The notes below the pieces were generated by a model. That model made no database searches and was not told the DNA's origin. It saw nothing but the letters and a program-made list of their open reading frames with translations. The translations under genes and the position numbers were made by a program. This document shows, piece after piece, positions 10,594 through 21,538 of a stretch of 64,000 nt of DNA. The stretch's first letter is position 1, and every line of letters starts with the position of its first letter. The DNA comes from Hymenoscyphus infarciens (taxonomy: Eukaryota; Ascomycota; Leotiomycetes; Helotiales; Helotiaceae): the NCBI GenBank assembly GCA_001414345.1, contig LLCB01000004.1:434001-498000 (forward strand), given 5' to 3'.

Positions 10594-13500
10594 AGCTATC
10601 GGCTAGCTAGCCTCTCATTCCTTTCGCTGCTCAACAGCTCGGCGAAAAGTGGCGTCACGACCTCCTTCTCCATACTGGAGGACCTCGAAGTACCCCAAGT
10701 TGGGGGCAATTATGGCCGCATGAGTCCTCTCGTTGTATTCGCTTTGGAGGATTGCGATGTGTTGGCTGGTGGTGGGGAGTCGCTGGTCGCGATCTTTGGC
10801 TTAAACGCCAGCTTTCTTGTGCAGCGATTGGTATGGGCCATTTTGGTGGTAGTGGGCGAGCTGAGGGCGAGGTGCGTAAAGATTGCAGAGATTCATGAGA
10901 AACGTACCGTTGTCTTCCTCCTCCTCAGATGAATCCTCAAGTAGGGCATTCATCTCATACCTGTTCAAATTGTTAGAAAGTGTACCTAAATATTTATTTA
11001 TAAAGAGTTGGTTTAACACAGGAAGAGGATTCGGTAACAGTTTTTGGCATGAGTTCCTAGAGCTATTGTCCGCCAAAGTTCTGAATAATGTGTTCCCTCC
11101 CCTCCCCGGAGCAAGGGCTTCTATTCGAGGGGAGTAATAGATTCGGTGATACTTACTGAATCGAGGATAAGAAACCTATCATTAGCAAGTTAGCAAAATG
11201 GGCAAAATTAGGCACAAGTCTTCAGCAATTCAGCAGAGAAAGAATTTCTCATGGAAAAACTTTGACTCAACACGGCAATAAACACTTACCAGATAAGGAA
11301 TGAGTAAATGTGTTGTACTTTGGTACAGTCCTAGCATAAAGAAGACGAGGCGATTACCAAGTCTATTTACTCCCCCGCAATCTAACCGAGGGGATAGCGA
11401 AGGGAGAACGGCAATAGCGTTCGCCACCGAAAATGGGCATGGTGTTTGGTGCAGTCATCTGATCTAGCATCGTCATCTCAGGGCCAGATTGCTGATGGTG
11501 CGTAGAATTATTGGGATGATCTCGAAATTGGATATGTTGGTTCTGATTCTTGCTCAGCCGATGCAGTTTTTCCAAAGAATTCCTTGGGTAGAAATATTTA
11601 GCTGTAATGTATCGTTGCAACAACTCTGACAGTTCCTCTGGCTAAGGCTGCTGATATGGAGTGACGTTACATCGTAGGCTAGTTTTGCTGGCTCTACATG
11701 AACTTGTTGACGGTTGTGTGAAATTACTAAAAGCGCGAAGTAATTCAATTGGGGGTTGAGGTTATTCCGAGCTTGAGGAACTGGGCTTTGAGCCTTGGGT
11801 TGTTTTTCTTTCTTGCCCAGCTTGGGTTTGGGGCAAAACCTTCCTGGGACATCCACGTCGTTTACGATCTTTCTCTGCAAATGCTGCTAGAAGCTGCATA
11901 TTTGGACCTAGAGAAACCACTGGGGTTGGGTTCGCCTCTCGAGTCTGGTTGTAATCTTATCCTAATCCCCATCTTCCTCTGTAGATGCTTCTAGAACTTG
12001 ATCAGTTTTGGAAAACCAGTTGATGATGTTCTTCGCCGGGTGGTGAAGGGGTTGGGTTCGGTTCTCAGCCCAGACTGTCCATACAGATCCTCTCTGCATG
12101 CCGCTTCCATCAGCGTATCCTTCTTACTGTTGTTCGTTCAAAGTCCAGGGTTGAAGAGTGTATTATTAGCTGGTGAGAACCAGCTTGTTGTGACCAGACA
12201 GAGGTTGAGACGAGGGTCGTTTCGGCGGCAGTAAAGACTATTAAATCGCAAATCACAAATGGCAAAATCGAAAGTCACAATTCGCGGGTCTGTTGAGTGT
12301 CAGGTCAGACTCGCTTAATGGTGGGTGGTATAGGGGGAGTTGGAGAGGACGCGAAAAATTACGCGAGAGAAGGATCGGGCTCTCTTGGTGGCGTTCTGGA
12401 CCTTGCGACGCGTCAGTCTTAATCTACAACAAGGGGGAGGGAACACGTCAAACATACTCTCCCAGCCGCGCATGCACTTCTCTTTAATTTATCGTTCGTA
12501 GTCAATAGCGGTTCCTTACTAATCAAACTCCTATGAAAGGTTAGGAGGATCAAGTGAAAAGTGATGCAGAGGGGGGCTTACAACCGCGTCAATTTTCATA
12601 ACATCCTCCTATTGTACGGAAGCTTTGCGCTCCATCCTCGCATCCCCTTCTGCATCGTGACTCTTTCTCGTAATCTCAAAGTTCCGAATCAATGAACCCC
12701 GAGTAACATGAGTTTCATCCTCCTCTCTCAACTCATCGACTTATTCCAACTATCCACCAACTTCCGCTGTTATTGCCGCATGTCTCTAAAACTTTCCACG
12801 GGTTGGACTGCCCCGCCAAAACAATAGAAGGTCTCTGAGGACCAGACTCCTGAAGATGCAGTAAAAGCAACAGCTTCGGAGCGTTTCCGGATGAGATTCT
12901 CAGATTTTGTGCTTCCGGGTGGAGGGGACAGGGGTTCTCGAAGTGTGAGCAAGATTCTTGTATGCAGTCATGGTTATGACTTCTTTCTTCGTAATGAAAA
13001 TCTTCCTCTTCAGATGCCTCCGGTCCTTCAGGGAGAGGGATTAATTTTGCTCAGATTGGGCTCGTGCGGGAGCACCGTCGGTTTTCCACTCTACTGCGCT
13101 CAAGTTAACGCATTGTAGGAATAACAAAAGAAAGTGGTGCCGGCCAGGTTCCCCTAAGGAACCGAGTCTTGACGACATTCGGTATGTGATGGAGCAATCT
13201 TCCCATGCCTTGTAATGGTCCGGCAACATTCTCCTCCCTATCCCTGCCTCCGAGACCCATGCGCTCCACAAAATGCCTATATGGGCCCTTGATACGTGAT
13301 GCGAGCTATGTATCTTCTCAGCTTTCCCCAAGGATTGGACATTCGAAGTCCTCACAGAGTTCTAGGCGGACATTCAACCGGCGCCATATTTTCCCCAGAG
13401 TTGAGAACTTGCCATGGGTGGCAAGGGGTAAGAATTGTTGTTGCTACGCCTCGGGTGTTGGGTGTAGCGTTGCCACAATGAGCAGTTGTCTTCATTTGGA

Positions 13501-13599
13501 TCATCTAGTTGTATGGGCCCTGGCGTCGACTTTGTTTGTTGCCAAGATAGTTGGAGCCAGTTGGGCAGCAACAAGAATGGCGGGGCGATGAACGGGAAG
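10594..13599. other. No firm gene; duplicated and decayed coding traces
   Basis: The minus strand shows short coding-like pieces: a KTDQVLEASTEEDG segment at about 11960-12009, shared with two other places, and an ATG-less open frame of about 105 codons between roughly 13050 and 12730 (EGPEASEEEDFHYEERSH). I could not join them with confident splice sites. Confidence 0.3.
11981..12009. repeat. KTDQ segment, copy 1 of a dispersed repeat
   Basis: About 29 bases (GTAGATGCTTCTAGAACTTG and the nine that follow) match 23668-23696 with three differences, and match 19485-19514 more loosely. On the minus strand one frame reads KTDQVLEAS. It is part of the dispersed duplicated DNA of this region. Confidence 0.5.
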
Positions 13600-13782
13600 C
13601 TAGGGGGTCCAACAACCCCACCAGCGGGAAAGGGGGTATACAGTTCTGCCGACCATAATAGGCAACTTCAGTTTGTTAGTAGGAGTAACCCCGAAGAGAA
13701 TCAGAGGGTCTGCCATGGACACTTGAAGAAACCACCCAGAGTCGGTCGAGCTGGGTAGCAAAACATGCCAGGCTTCTTCCAA
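13374..13782 (-). pseudogene. Unknown fragmentary frames
   Basis: Two overlapping minus-strand frames look coding: one ending near 13600 (MADPLILFGVTPTNKLKLPI) and one, in another frame, down to 13374 (GPIQLDDPNEDNCSLWQRYT). An ACTAAC branch point followed by CTGAAG lies between them, so they may belong to one spliced gene, but the donor is unclear. No family recognised. Confidence 0.2.
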
Positions 13783-14088
13783 TTAGCCGGGTTTTGTTAT
13801 GAGTCGATTTGACAGGAGAGTTCGTAGGAGACGGGGTGTTGTGTATGTATCAGTTGGAGATTCGATATATTCGACGTCATCATCGGCAATGCTAAATACA
13901 GTCACCTCGAAGTAGCCTTTAAAGGTTGGCCTAGTGTTGTTTTCGACCCTTTGCATAACGCTAAACTCCTTTATAGTAGTGCTGTTGTCAACTGGCGAAA
14001 AACCATCTCCAACGCTATCATCGATCGCCATATTGTTCTCACTAATACTGCTTTCTTCATTCAGCTTAGAATACTCCTGCTCCATCAT
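13783..14088 (-). CDS. Hypothetical acidic protein, 101 aa
   Basis: A minus-strand frame from an ATG at 14088 gives 101 residues: acidic and Ser/Asn-rich at first (NEESSISENNMAIDDSVGDG), then a more ordered part (KGYFEVTVFSIADDDVEYIE) and a basic end. Composition looks like real protein rather than chance. No signal peptide, membrane segment or known domain. It could be a single-exon gene or the last exon of a longer one, since the sequence before the ATG has a coding look in another frame. Confidence 0.3.
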   Translation of the reverse strand: MMEQEYSKLNEESSISENNMAIDDSVGDGFSPVDNSTTIKEFSVMQRVENNTRPTFKGYFEVTVFSIADDDVEYIESPTDTYTTPRLLRTLLSNRLITKPG

Positions 14089-14574
14089 CTTCCTGACATC
14101 TGGTCAACGCATGACTTGAGAATACACGGCAGCGACCGATCTTGGCTGAAGAACATGAGTTGTCCTAACTGTTCCATTCTCAACAAGGTTCCCAGCAAAC
14201 TCCAAACTGGTCTTGTGATTTTCACGCAGCTCTTAGGGAGCCAATCGTGGTGGTGGTGCATTCTGGCTTCCTATCTGTACCATCTATTTTCCGAGTTTTT
14301 TGCCATACGCTTTGTCAACCCAAGCACTTTTTTACGTCTACACTGAGAGACATCTTGTCATGCAACTCTTTTGAGAGAAAAAGGCCCAGGGGTGTTGGAC
14401 TTCAATGGTGTGGTTGGCGGGCGCTCTCTGAAGAAGCCATCGTGTCACGGCACCTTGATTACCTCCTCCTTCCCCAAAATTGCCTCCAACTCATTGACTC
14501 CCAACCGCAAGCGTTGGCGAGCGCAACTATGAAAGTTGAGTAAAAAGATTAATACTCTCATGATAGCGCTTTTC

Positions 14575-14916
14575 TTAGTAGTTCTTGAAATGAACGCCGG
14601 CTGGAATATCCTTGATGCCATCAAAATGCTCGTTTTCTTTTACAGTAAAAGCGATAGTGTCATTGCAACTCCCGGAATTTCCGAGTGTGAATTTGGTGTT
14701 ATGAGCCATTTGAGGGCTTTTTTCCATTTCCTGTAGCTCATTCGTGCTTCCTGTGCATAGTCCCACGCCATTCACGGGGAGGCTAGCAGCGTGCTCCAGC
14801 GTGGTAGAGGCATTCTTCCAGCGCTCATTAGCGCACCCCAGCCTGATCCTAGCAGTAGTGTATAGATACTGAACAACACTGAAGGGTCCTTGATTGTCAT
14901 CGGAAATCCAAGCCAT
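14575..14916 (-). CDS. Hypothetical protein, 113 aa, contains the MAHNTKFTL repeat
   Basis: A minus-strand frame of 113 residues. It contains an internal MAHNTKFTL at an ATG at 14709 that is part of an exact 36-bp repeat also found at 24976-25011. Beyond the shared part the two loci differ completely. The preceding 69 residues are polar and have no known motif. The real start may be the inner ATG, giving 44 residues. Unknown function, and it may be a relic. Confidence 0.25.
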   Translation of the reverse strand: MAWISDDNQGPFSVVQYLYTTARIRLGCANERWKNASTTLEHAASLPVNGVGLCTGSTNELQEMEKSPQMAHNTKFTLGNSGSCNDTIAFTVKENEHFDGIKDIPAGVHFKNY

Positions 14917-16217
14917 TCACAGTCTCGTTGATCGCAATGCAACCCCATACCCCACTTGTAAGAACGCAGGCCATCTTTGGTTGCTGAGGAGCGCTTGTAG
15001 ACCTATGTGCACGAGGATGTGGAGTGTGTTCTATGGGCTGTTGTAAATAACAAGGAGGCGTTTGTGCGATGGGAACCCTTTTTGCCCTTCTGCACGAATT
15101 TGAACCTTGCTGACTTGAGAGACCAGGGTTCTTCTTCAATATACTTCGCTCCGAACTTTCCGTGCTTATACTTGCATCCCATTTGCGTGAATTCACTCGT
15201 GAATCCACTTATCACAGTACACGCTTCCAACGCTTTGGTGGAGGGCTGGAAGGAAACGCAAGTCAGCTCGAGATGACGGAGAATATGAACTGAGCAGCAG
15301 CTGGCTTAACATCGTCTAGACCAGATGTGGCTTTTGCAATGGAGAAGTGATCTGTGTCGTAAACGCTAAAGTCCTCATCAAAACCTGGGGTCCCGGAGTG
15401 GCAGTTCGCTCAGAGACCTGGCTTGAAGGTTCGGCTGCAACTGTGAATTGGCTTCCCATGTGGTACTCCATTTGATGTTGAGCAAAACGATTGACTTCTT
15501 GGGGAGACTTGCAGAAAAGTGGATCTCCAGGCCCGAAACGATCGAATTGCTCTTCCAGTGGGAAGGTGGAGGCGAAAGGTCGGATGAAGATGCTGAGACA
15601 AGAGCACCATGTGCGTGAAGACCAATAGCATTCGAGGATGTGTGGAGAGTTAAGTGCTATGGAAAGTTTTATAAGCGATGATATTGAGTAGTGAATGAGA
15701 ACAGTCAGGGGATGTGGAGTTAATATGAAGTACTCGGAACTCTCATCACTTTATCTAGAGGCCCCCATGACGCTGTGAACCAACAATGGAAATTGAGGGG
15801 TTCGTAGCATGAAGTTCATTGGATTGATGGTTCCAGCAGCAGGTGGATGTGGCACAGTGTATTGGTTGACGACTCTTGCAGCAGCTGGTTTATCTAGTGA
15901 GCCATGGGCGAAGACCTCATATTTGGATGAGGTTCCTCGGACAAATGGTCTGTGGGCAAACCAAGTGTGATGGGAAATCTGGCGATTGGAATTCGTGAAC
16001 TGTTAAGAGGAGTTGGTGAGCCTAGGTTCAAACAAAGAGCAATAAACTAGGAGATATGGAACCAGGTCAGGGCCTCCAACTATGTGGGCGAGTCCCAGCG
16101 GATGCAATGATTGGGTTGCAGGGTACTGGGCATCGGGGTGGGAATGGGGGTGGGAAAAGAAACTTACTATCGTTTGTGGGAGATTGTTAGAGCAATTAAA
16201 TTCAGAAGGTCGGCGGA
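14917..16217. other. No supported gene
   Basis: Only short chance-length frames are present and none joins through convincing splice sites. Confidence 0.3.
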
Positions 16218-16493
16218 CTAGCGATCAACCCGCGCCCCGGGAGATCCATTCCTTCGTTGCTTTTTGAAATGATTTAGGGGCCTATTCTTGATTGCTTGTA
16301 GCATCATGTGGTATCTTGGACTTCGGGACGAGACACATAGTTTCCCAATCCCATATGTTAATGTTGTAGGCGGCGATTGTAGGAAGACTGGAACGCCCGT
16401 GTATCTATTTGCCGCATAAATCTTCTCGCGTCTCCGCCGTGCAGCTTCCTCCAGTATTCTTCGATTTTGAACTTTGCGTGACCTAATTACCAA
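16218..16493 (-). pseudogene. Arginine-rich coding fragment
   Basis: This minus-strand frame has no ATG at its 5' end. It reads SRKVQNRRILEEAARRRREK, then a polar part and a basic end (NRPLNHFKKQRRNGSPGARV). The KVQNRR-I-LEEA stretch recalls the PRSVQ-RIS module but is too diverged to call homologous. An ATTAG just before it could be a splice acceptor, so it may be the last exon of a gene. Function unknown. Confidence 0.22.
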
Positions 16494-16744
16494 AAAGTCG
16501 ACGTGGGACTAGATTGGAATAAGGTTAGCAAAATCGTTTTTCCAAAAAGAGAGATCCACCTTTCGTTCTCGAAAGATCAAAGAAAATCGTTCCTCTTACC
16601 TGTATTTGCATTCCCTTTGAGCGAATGCGCAAACACCCTCATGGAACCACTTATCACAGCGTTGCGGAGGTGGGCGCAGTGATGGAACTAATAGCGACTA
16701 AACTTAAGAGTCAACAAAGTTGTATTTAATGGCCACAAGGTGTC

Positions 16745-17179
16745 TTATAATGGATCCCTCTGTATTTCTGGTGGCATAACAATAGGTAGGCGTACTTCAG
16801 TTGGATTTCGGGTTACCGACCTATGGCAGGGACAAGAGAGGACAGAAGAGCCGCGAGCCCATGAAGGCGGGAGCCCATTCTGATTGCTTTGCGACAGGAG
16901 AGAATGTAGCATTTTGTATTGATGTACCGTAATTGTAGGTAGGTAGGTGATGATGCAGAGAGCTTGAAATGGGGTGGTTGGGGATTTCATGAAGACCCCG
17001 CAGCTGACTAACTGCCCAATAATTTCTTTTTCATGATCAACCCCAACCTCGACTCCAAATCTTGAAACTCGGTGAGTTTTGGGGGAGGAATATAAGTAGT
17101 CATAAGGGAGATTGGCTGTTTTTGTACCTGGTGTTCTGGAAGCGGAGCGCCCTTGGCAGCTCTTCCTAGCCAAAGTCAT
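16745..17179 (-). pseudogene. Decayed duplicate of the RNHEL segment
   Basis: A 144-codon minus-strand frame exists, but a second frame over the same DNA looks more like protein (LGRAAKGAPLPEHQ, TTYIPPPKLTEFQDLESRLG, then IMKKKLLGS and a stop). The DNA just upstream (about 17177-17215) matches 20126-20170, where the corresponding frame stays open (RRKERNHELTQNCQ). Here that frame has stops. I read this as a decayed duplicate. The LGRAAK word also occurs in the Myb-like copy at 10.5 kb. Confidence 0.22.
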
Positions 17180-17803
17180 GATGATTACGCTACCTTCCTT
17201 CGCCTCTCCTCGATTCCCTGGTGACGCCCTATGGTATATTGGGAAGCCAGGCTGGACTATAGGTCGTCACACAGGAGCCTCTCGACTACTTCTGTGATAC
17301 TTGCTTCGACCGCAGCATGCCCCAAAACACTCTGACTATGAATTGTTCTGTAGTCGGGGCTCTTGCCCTTCTTCTAATCAAACTTCAAGACCTTAACAGT
17401 CAAATCCAATTGAACCACGCAGCTGATTGTTCCTTGCTCTTCTCCCAATACATCCATTCTTCGCGAGGAGATCGACGAAGGAGAAAAAGGCGCTGAGAGA
17501 AGGTATTCGTGGAATGCAAATGGAGGTCTGCACTCTTCCATATTGCGCGAATGTTTTGCACAGGAATTGAGTTGTGAGGAGGTATTCGATTGGCGTTGAT
17601 GGTGGCGTAATTGGGGGAGAGCGAGAATGGGTCGGAAGTCCAAGATTGTCATCAAGTTATAGGATTATTGCCCGACGGGGTCCTGTGAAGGTGGTCATGA
17701 ACCGAGCAGACTTGCCAGTTATTCCATCCTTTATGGAATTTCTCGGGCGAAAACTGGCAAACGGCGCAAGAGTGAAATGCGAGTCTTCTTTCGAGTGGCG
17801 CCT

Positions 17804-18026
17804 TTAGCATTTTTTGCATATTTGAGCGGTTCTGCGAGCGCAGTTCACGACAGTGGTGGAGGTAGCAGGATTAAAAATTACTCCTGAAAGAGAAGTTAGC
17901 CGAGTACTCGTTGTCAAGAAGGGGTTCCCGCAAAAAGAGGTGGAATCAAAAGCATCGCAGATGCTTACCCTGGAATGATATGCTTCCGACAAGTTGGACG
18001 TATACACCTGCTCGTCGGGAGGTCAT
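17804..18026 (-). CDS. Tiny two-exon hypothetical protein, 45 aa
   Basis: Exons 18026-17969 and 17883-17804 join in phase across an 85-nt intron with good signals (GTAAGC, GGCTAAC branch, CTTTCAG) to give 45 residues, starting MTSRRAGVYVQLVGSISF and ending with a Cys-containing basic tail (TAQICKKC). The ATG lies 22 bases after the stop of the gene at 18048-18943. It could therefore be an extra 3' exon of that gene rather than an independent one. No motif recognised. Confidence 0.3.
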
Positions 18027-18047
18027 TGCTTGTCTTTGCTATTCAGG

Positions 18048-18943
18048 TCAGGTGCCCAGCTTCATGGTCTTCATCATTCCTAGCTCATCGTATAGCTTCT
18101 TTGTAGGGTCGGCGATGCAGAGAGATATATTTTGTTTCTGCGTTCCATCTGAATCAGCAATTCCAGTTTTGTTCATAGATAGCGATCGATTATGGCTGCC
18201 AAGAAATAGCTGGTCGTTGCTGCTAGGTGCTGGGGACCGTGTTACATAATTCTGGGATTGTAGAAACATTTGGCGGAGGTTGACCAAAGGGCTTCTCCAT
18301 GGATTTAACTTCTTGCCGGAATCCCTAGTGCCCCAATTGCATAGGGAATGAATTAAGATGAGTGAATGGCAAGACTGCTGTAGATGTTGCACCAGTATTT
18401 TCAAATTGCCCATGGCGCAAGCAACAACTCGGGTGACATCCAAATACTCCAACAGCAAGAAGCGGATTTGTCGCGTATGAACTGCCAATAATGTTAGTGC
18501 GCTTGTTGACCTCAATCTTCGAGACTTCTCGGGTCTTGAGAAACCAAGAGAAATAAACTAACTTACTGTAATACTTTGACGGGCACTCTCTGGTGTAATA
18601 GGCATCTCTGCAGATCACACAGACGAATCTGTCATCCTTCAAACACTTGAAAATACCCAGACTGGCGAGGAGATTCCAGTGCTGCGCTGTTGCATATTTC
18701 TTGAAGCCTTCGAGTACGTTTCGTTGTTGGTCGTCTTGAGCTTCTTCGGCCGCGGCGACTTCTTCAAGAGGAGTGGCCTGAAAATAATTGTAATCAGCAC
18801 TCTATCTTGAGAAATCAACGATAATCGAATGAACTTACTAGGATACCAGCTCCACCTCCACCTTCTTCCCCGTCTCTCTCAACATCCGCCTTCCTATCTC
18901 TGCTTCTCAGAAAGGCTCGAGACACCTTCCGGATTTTGGATTG
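18048..18943 (-). CDS. Three-exon unknown protein with a CxxC-type motif (5' end not found)
   Basis: Exons 18943-18839, 18777-18567 and 18481-18048 join in phase. Donors are GTAAGT in both introns; acceptors are TTTTCAG and TTGGCAG, and the second intron has a CACTAAC branch point. The joined frame is about 249 codons without a stop. It begins with a basic stretch (SRAFLRSRDRKADVER), a Gly run, and an acidic helix (LEEVAAAEEAQDDQQRNVLE). Then comes VCVICRDAYYTRECPSKYY, a small Cys-Cys...Cys pattern that could bind zinc but lacks enough ligands for a RING. The last exon is 143 residues, hydrophobic at first then polar. No start codon was found; an upstream exon is likely. I do not recognise the family. 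It is one of the best-supported genes of the dark region. Confidence 0.42.
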
Positions 18944-19379
18944 CTGAAACTATTGTCGGTCTCCACAGAAAAGCCAAGCCATGTGTCGATCACCACGATC
19001 TTTGGAAAGTGGAAGGGCAGAGCAAGGGGCATTACAAAGTGTTTGCGCGAATCCTCCTATATAATAAGACGCATGACGTGCGTATGTGAAACAGCCTAGG
19101 AGGATCAGTCGCAAAGGTATTCCCTCCATCTTCATGGGAAGCTCTACTTCCTGAATTAGTTGGTTTCCTCTAATTTGAGTGGAAAATGTGCCATTAACAC
19201 ATACTCTTTGCTGCTTATTGCCGCCAGTACTCTCCTTGCGGTGCTGTTTCACAGATTGGATTGTGAACATAAAATGGGGACGAATTGGAACATACAACTG
19301 GGTTATCCATGTGGAAATAGACACAGTTACCAAGGAAGTTCCCGTTTTTTCCTGCAAGCTCGTTCGGGGGTTCGAAAAG

Positions 19380-19738
19380 GTGCCTCTGCGGTCTTCTTGA
19401 CAGGAGTCTTCTTGGCGGCAGGCTCCTTCTTCGTCTTTGTGACCTTGGATTTGACGGGGGTTGTTGACTTCCGCCTCTATCAGCTGCAGAGGCTCTTAGA
19501 GCTTGATCAGTTTTAGTCTTAAAAGTGAAATTTGCTTGGGGGGGGGGGGGGGGGGGGGGGGTTGTATTGGTAGAAGGGGCGTCAGCAGAGCTACCAGCTG
19601 CTCCCTTACCACCACTGGTGGAATCGAAGGGAAGGTTTTCCTTCTTCTTGGAAACGGAGATGCGGTTTGGACAGAACGAGGGTTAGCGTATCCAAGGGAG
19701 GCTGCATTAGTGGAAAATTCGTTGTAATCGACATTCAT
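19380..19738 (-). pseudogene. Myb-like PRSVQ module, copy 3, frameshifted, with poly-C tract
   Basis: A minus-strand ATG at 19738 opens MNVDYNEF...LGYANPRSVQ. One base is then missing relative to copies 1 and 2; in the next frame the module continues with RISVSKKKENLPFDS and a Gly/Ala/Ser linker. A run of 24 C (G on the plus strand, 19538-19561) follows, and beyond it a KTDQALRASA segment and a Lys-rich tail (TPVKSKVTKTKKEPAAKKTP, then VKK), in changing frames. So the order module, linker, basic tail is preserved but the reading frame is broken at least twice. I infer a dead member of the same family. Confidence 0.48.
19538..19561. repeat. Uninterrupted run of 24 G
   Basis: Twenty-four consecutive G on the plus strand. 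Such a run is slippage-prone and could form a G-quadruplex. Its true length may differ from the assembly. Confidence 0.85.
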
Positions 19739-19987
19739 GCGTGGAAGGATTGAACTTCCGTGTCAGTTCTGTACAGATATTCTCCATGTCTAGTACTGAT
19801 TGCGAGAACCTCACTGGCAGTAGCTTCTTGGGCCATACCAGGCCCTGCAGCTGCACGCGATAATGTTTTTCGTGACAATATTGGTTGACATAGAGTTGGG
19901 AGCTTGGGTCTGAGTACGCTGCCGGTTGCTTGGATGCGTCGTACACGTGGCAGATCTAGAAATTACGAAGAGCTAGTGATATAAGCC

Positions 19988-20182
19988 CTATAAACTCTCG
20001 GTTTGCTCAGGGGGGCTGCTTTCGCTTGATGTTGCCAATAGGGCTAGGAAGTCAAAGCAAAGTCGTTGATGGTCAAAGGGCGGGGTACCGAGATGCAGAC
20101 GCTGGAGCAGAAGTTGGCAGTTCTGGGTAAGCTCATGATTACGCTCCTTCCTTCGCCCTTCGCTTTCCCCGTATCTCGGCAC
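19988..20182 (-). CDS. Hypothetical protein, 64 aa, related to the DNA at 17.2 kb
   Basis: A minus-strand frame from an ATG at 20182 reads MPRYGESEGRRKERNHELTQ, then CQLLLQRLHLG and an acidic/Ser tail ending PPEQTESL. The DNA encoding the RRKERNHEL part is duplicated, with stops, near 17.2 kb. A plausible small gene or exon; function unknown. Confidence 0.27.
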   Translation of the reverse strand: MPRYGESEGRRKERNHELTQNCQLLLQRLHLGTPPFDHQRLCFDFLALLATSSESSPPEQTESL

Positions 20183-21147
20183 CCCCCTCTTGCATCTACG
20201 TCTCGGCTTATGGTCGGCCAGACGATTATGTAATTTCTTGTTGAAAGAAATTGCGACAGTGGGTCCAAGGTTGTCACTCCCTTAGAACGTTGTACTTGGG
20301 TACAGATTGGTTGGAGTGTAAAACTCAGGTCGCGTCTTGCTAGGGAAGTTGGCATCTCGAAAGAAAGAACTCAATGGCCTAGAATTCGTTAGATGTGTCA
20401 ACAATGAGGGCATCGATTTTTCCAAACATACCCGAAATCGGTTGATGTTAAACAAGGGTGCTCCTTTCTTCGAAGATTGCGAAGTGTTGCACTCTTCAGG
20501 GGGTGACTGGAGAGCGTAAGCGACCAACGAACTGGTATCAAGCTTTATCCTGAACTTGGTATAATCCTGGACATTAATATCAGTGTCTAGCTGTGCCCTC
20601 CTTGTATGAATACACCTACGATGGGAATGTGGTAGGAGAAGTAGTTAAGCACCATGTCCACCCCGCACCAACACCATTGATGAAGAAACGAGTCCGACCT
20701 CCACCCAAATACTTTAAGGAGAAGTGGTAGGAGAAGATCCATCCCTCATGGGCTGAAAATCCAAATTTTCTCCAATCACGATTCGATGTGGTTTGAGGTT
20801 GGGGAATTTCAAGTTGGTGCCGAGTGAATTGTTCGGACGAGATCGTTTGGATTCAGGTGACTTCGAGACGGACCGTTTTACCAGCGTTTGGTGGACAAGG
20901 CGTCATTCGAGACTTGTCGTTCTAAAACAGGCATATTGATTTCGATAAAATGAAGGCTTGGAGAAGGTCTACTCTCTGAAAGCACTCGATGAGGTCAGTT
21001 GCTGTGTCCAAGGGAAGCGGAAGAAATGGAAACCCACCTTGGATCTGGATGAGGGCAACCTCTATTTGCGGTTGCTACTGTTCGGTTCTAACCCCAGCTT
21101 TTTGAGTCTTGTTCCCAATCTTCAGGATGCTTTGAATCGAATAGGCA

Positions 21148-21538
21148 TTAAGGGTTGAGAAATCGACTATCAAGGCGTTGCTTGCGAAGCGAACGCATAG
21201 TTTTCAGACCTCTTGCGCTGTTGTGGTGCCTGGCACGACCAGAGGAACGGCGACAATCACTCTCTGATCTAGGACTGTATTTTGGGTCTGACAAGCCATA
21301 GGTTAAGGGAGTAGGAGTGAGTAGCGTACGGGGGGTCGGTATGATAGAAACGGAGGCGCCTACTGTGAGTCCCTAGTAAAGGGTTTGCTCCGCTGAACGA
21401 GGACGCCTCGATGATCGTTAGCAATCGTCAAATAGCGGAACTAGACAAGGAATCAGTATACTAACCGACGGTGGTATTCCGCAACGCGTCTGGTAGTGCC
21501 GTGGAAGTACGAGCTGAAAATGGGGAGCTCGGCTCCAT
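21148..21538 (-). CDS. Two-exon hypothetical protein, 95 aa
   Basis: Exon 1 (21538-21466) starts MEPSSPFSARTSTALPDALR. An intron of about 103 nt (GTTAGT, TTGCTAACG branch, CTCACAG) leads to exon 2 (21362-21148), which is basic and Ser/Arg-rich (RSSGRARHHNSARGLKTMRS) and stops after SRFLNP. Phases agree. A TTACTAG in the intron offers an alternative acceptor. The product looks disordered and basic, with no known domain. Further open sequence in minus frames down to about 20930 may represent more exons. Confidence 0.32.
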
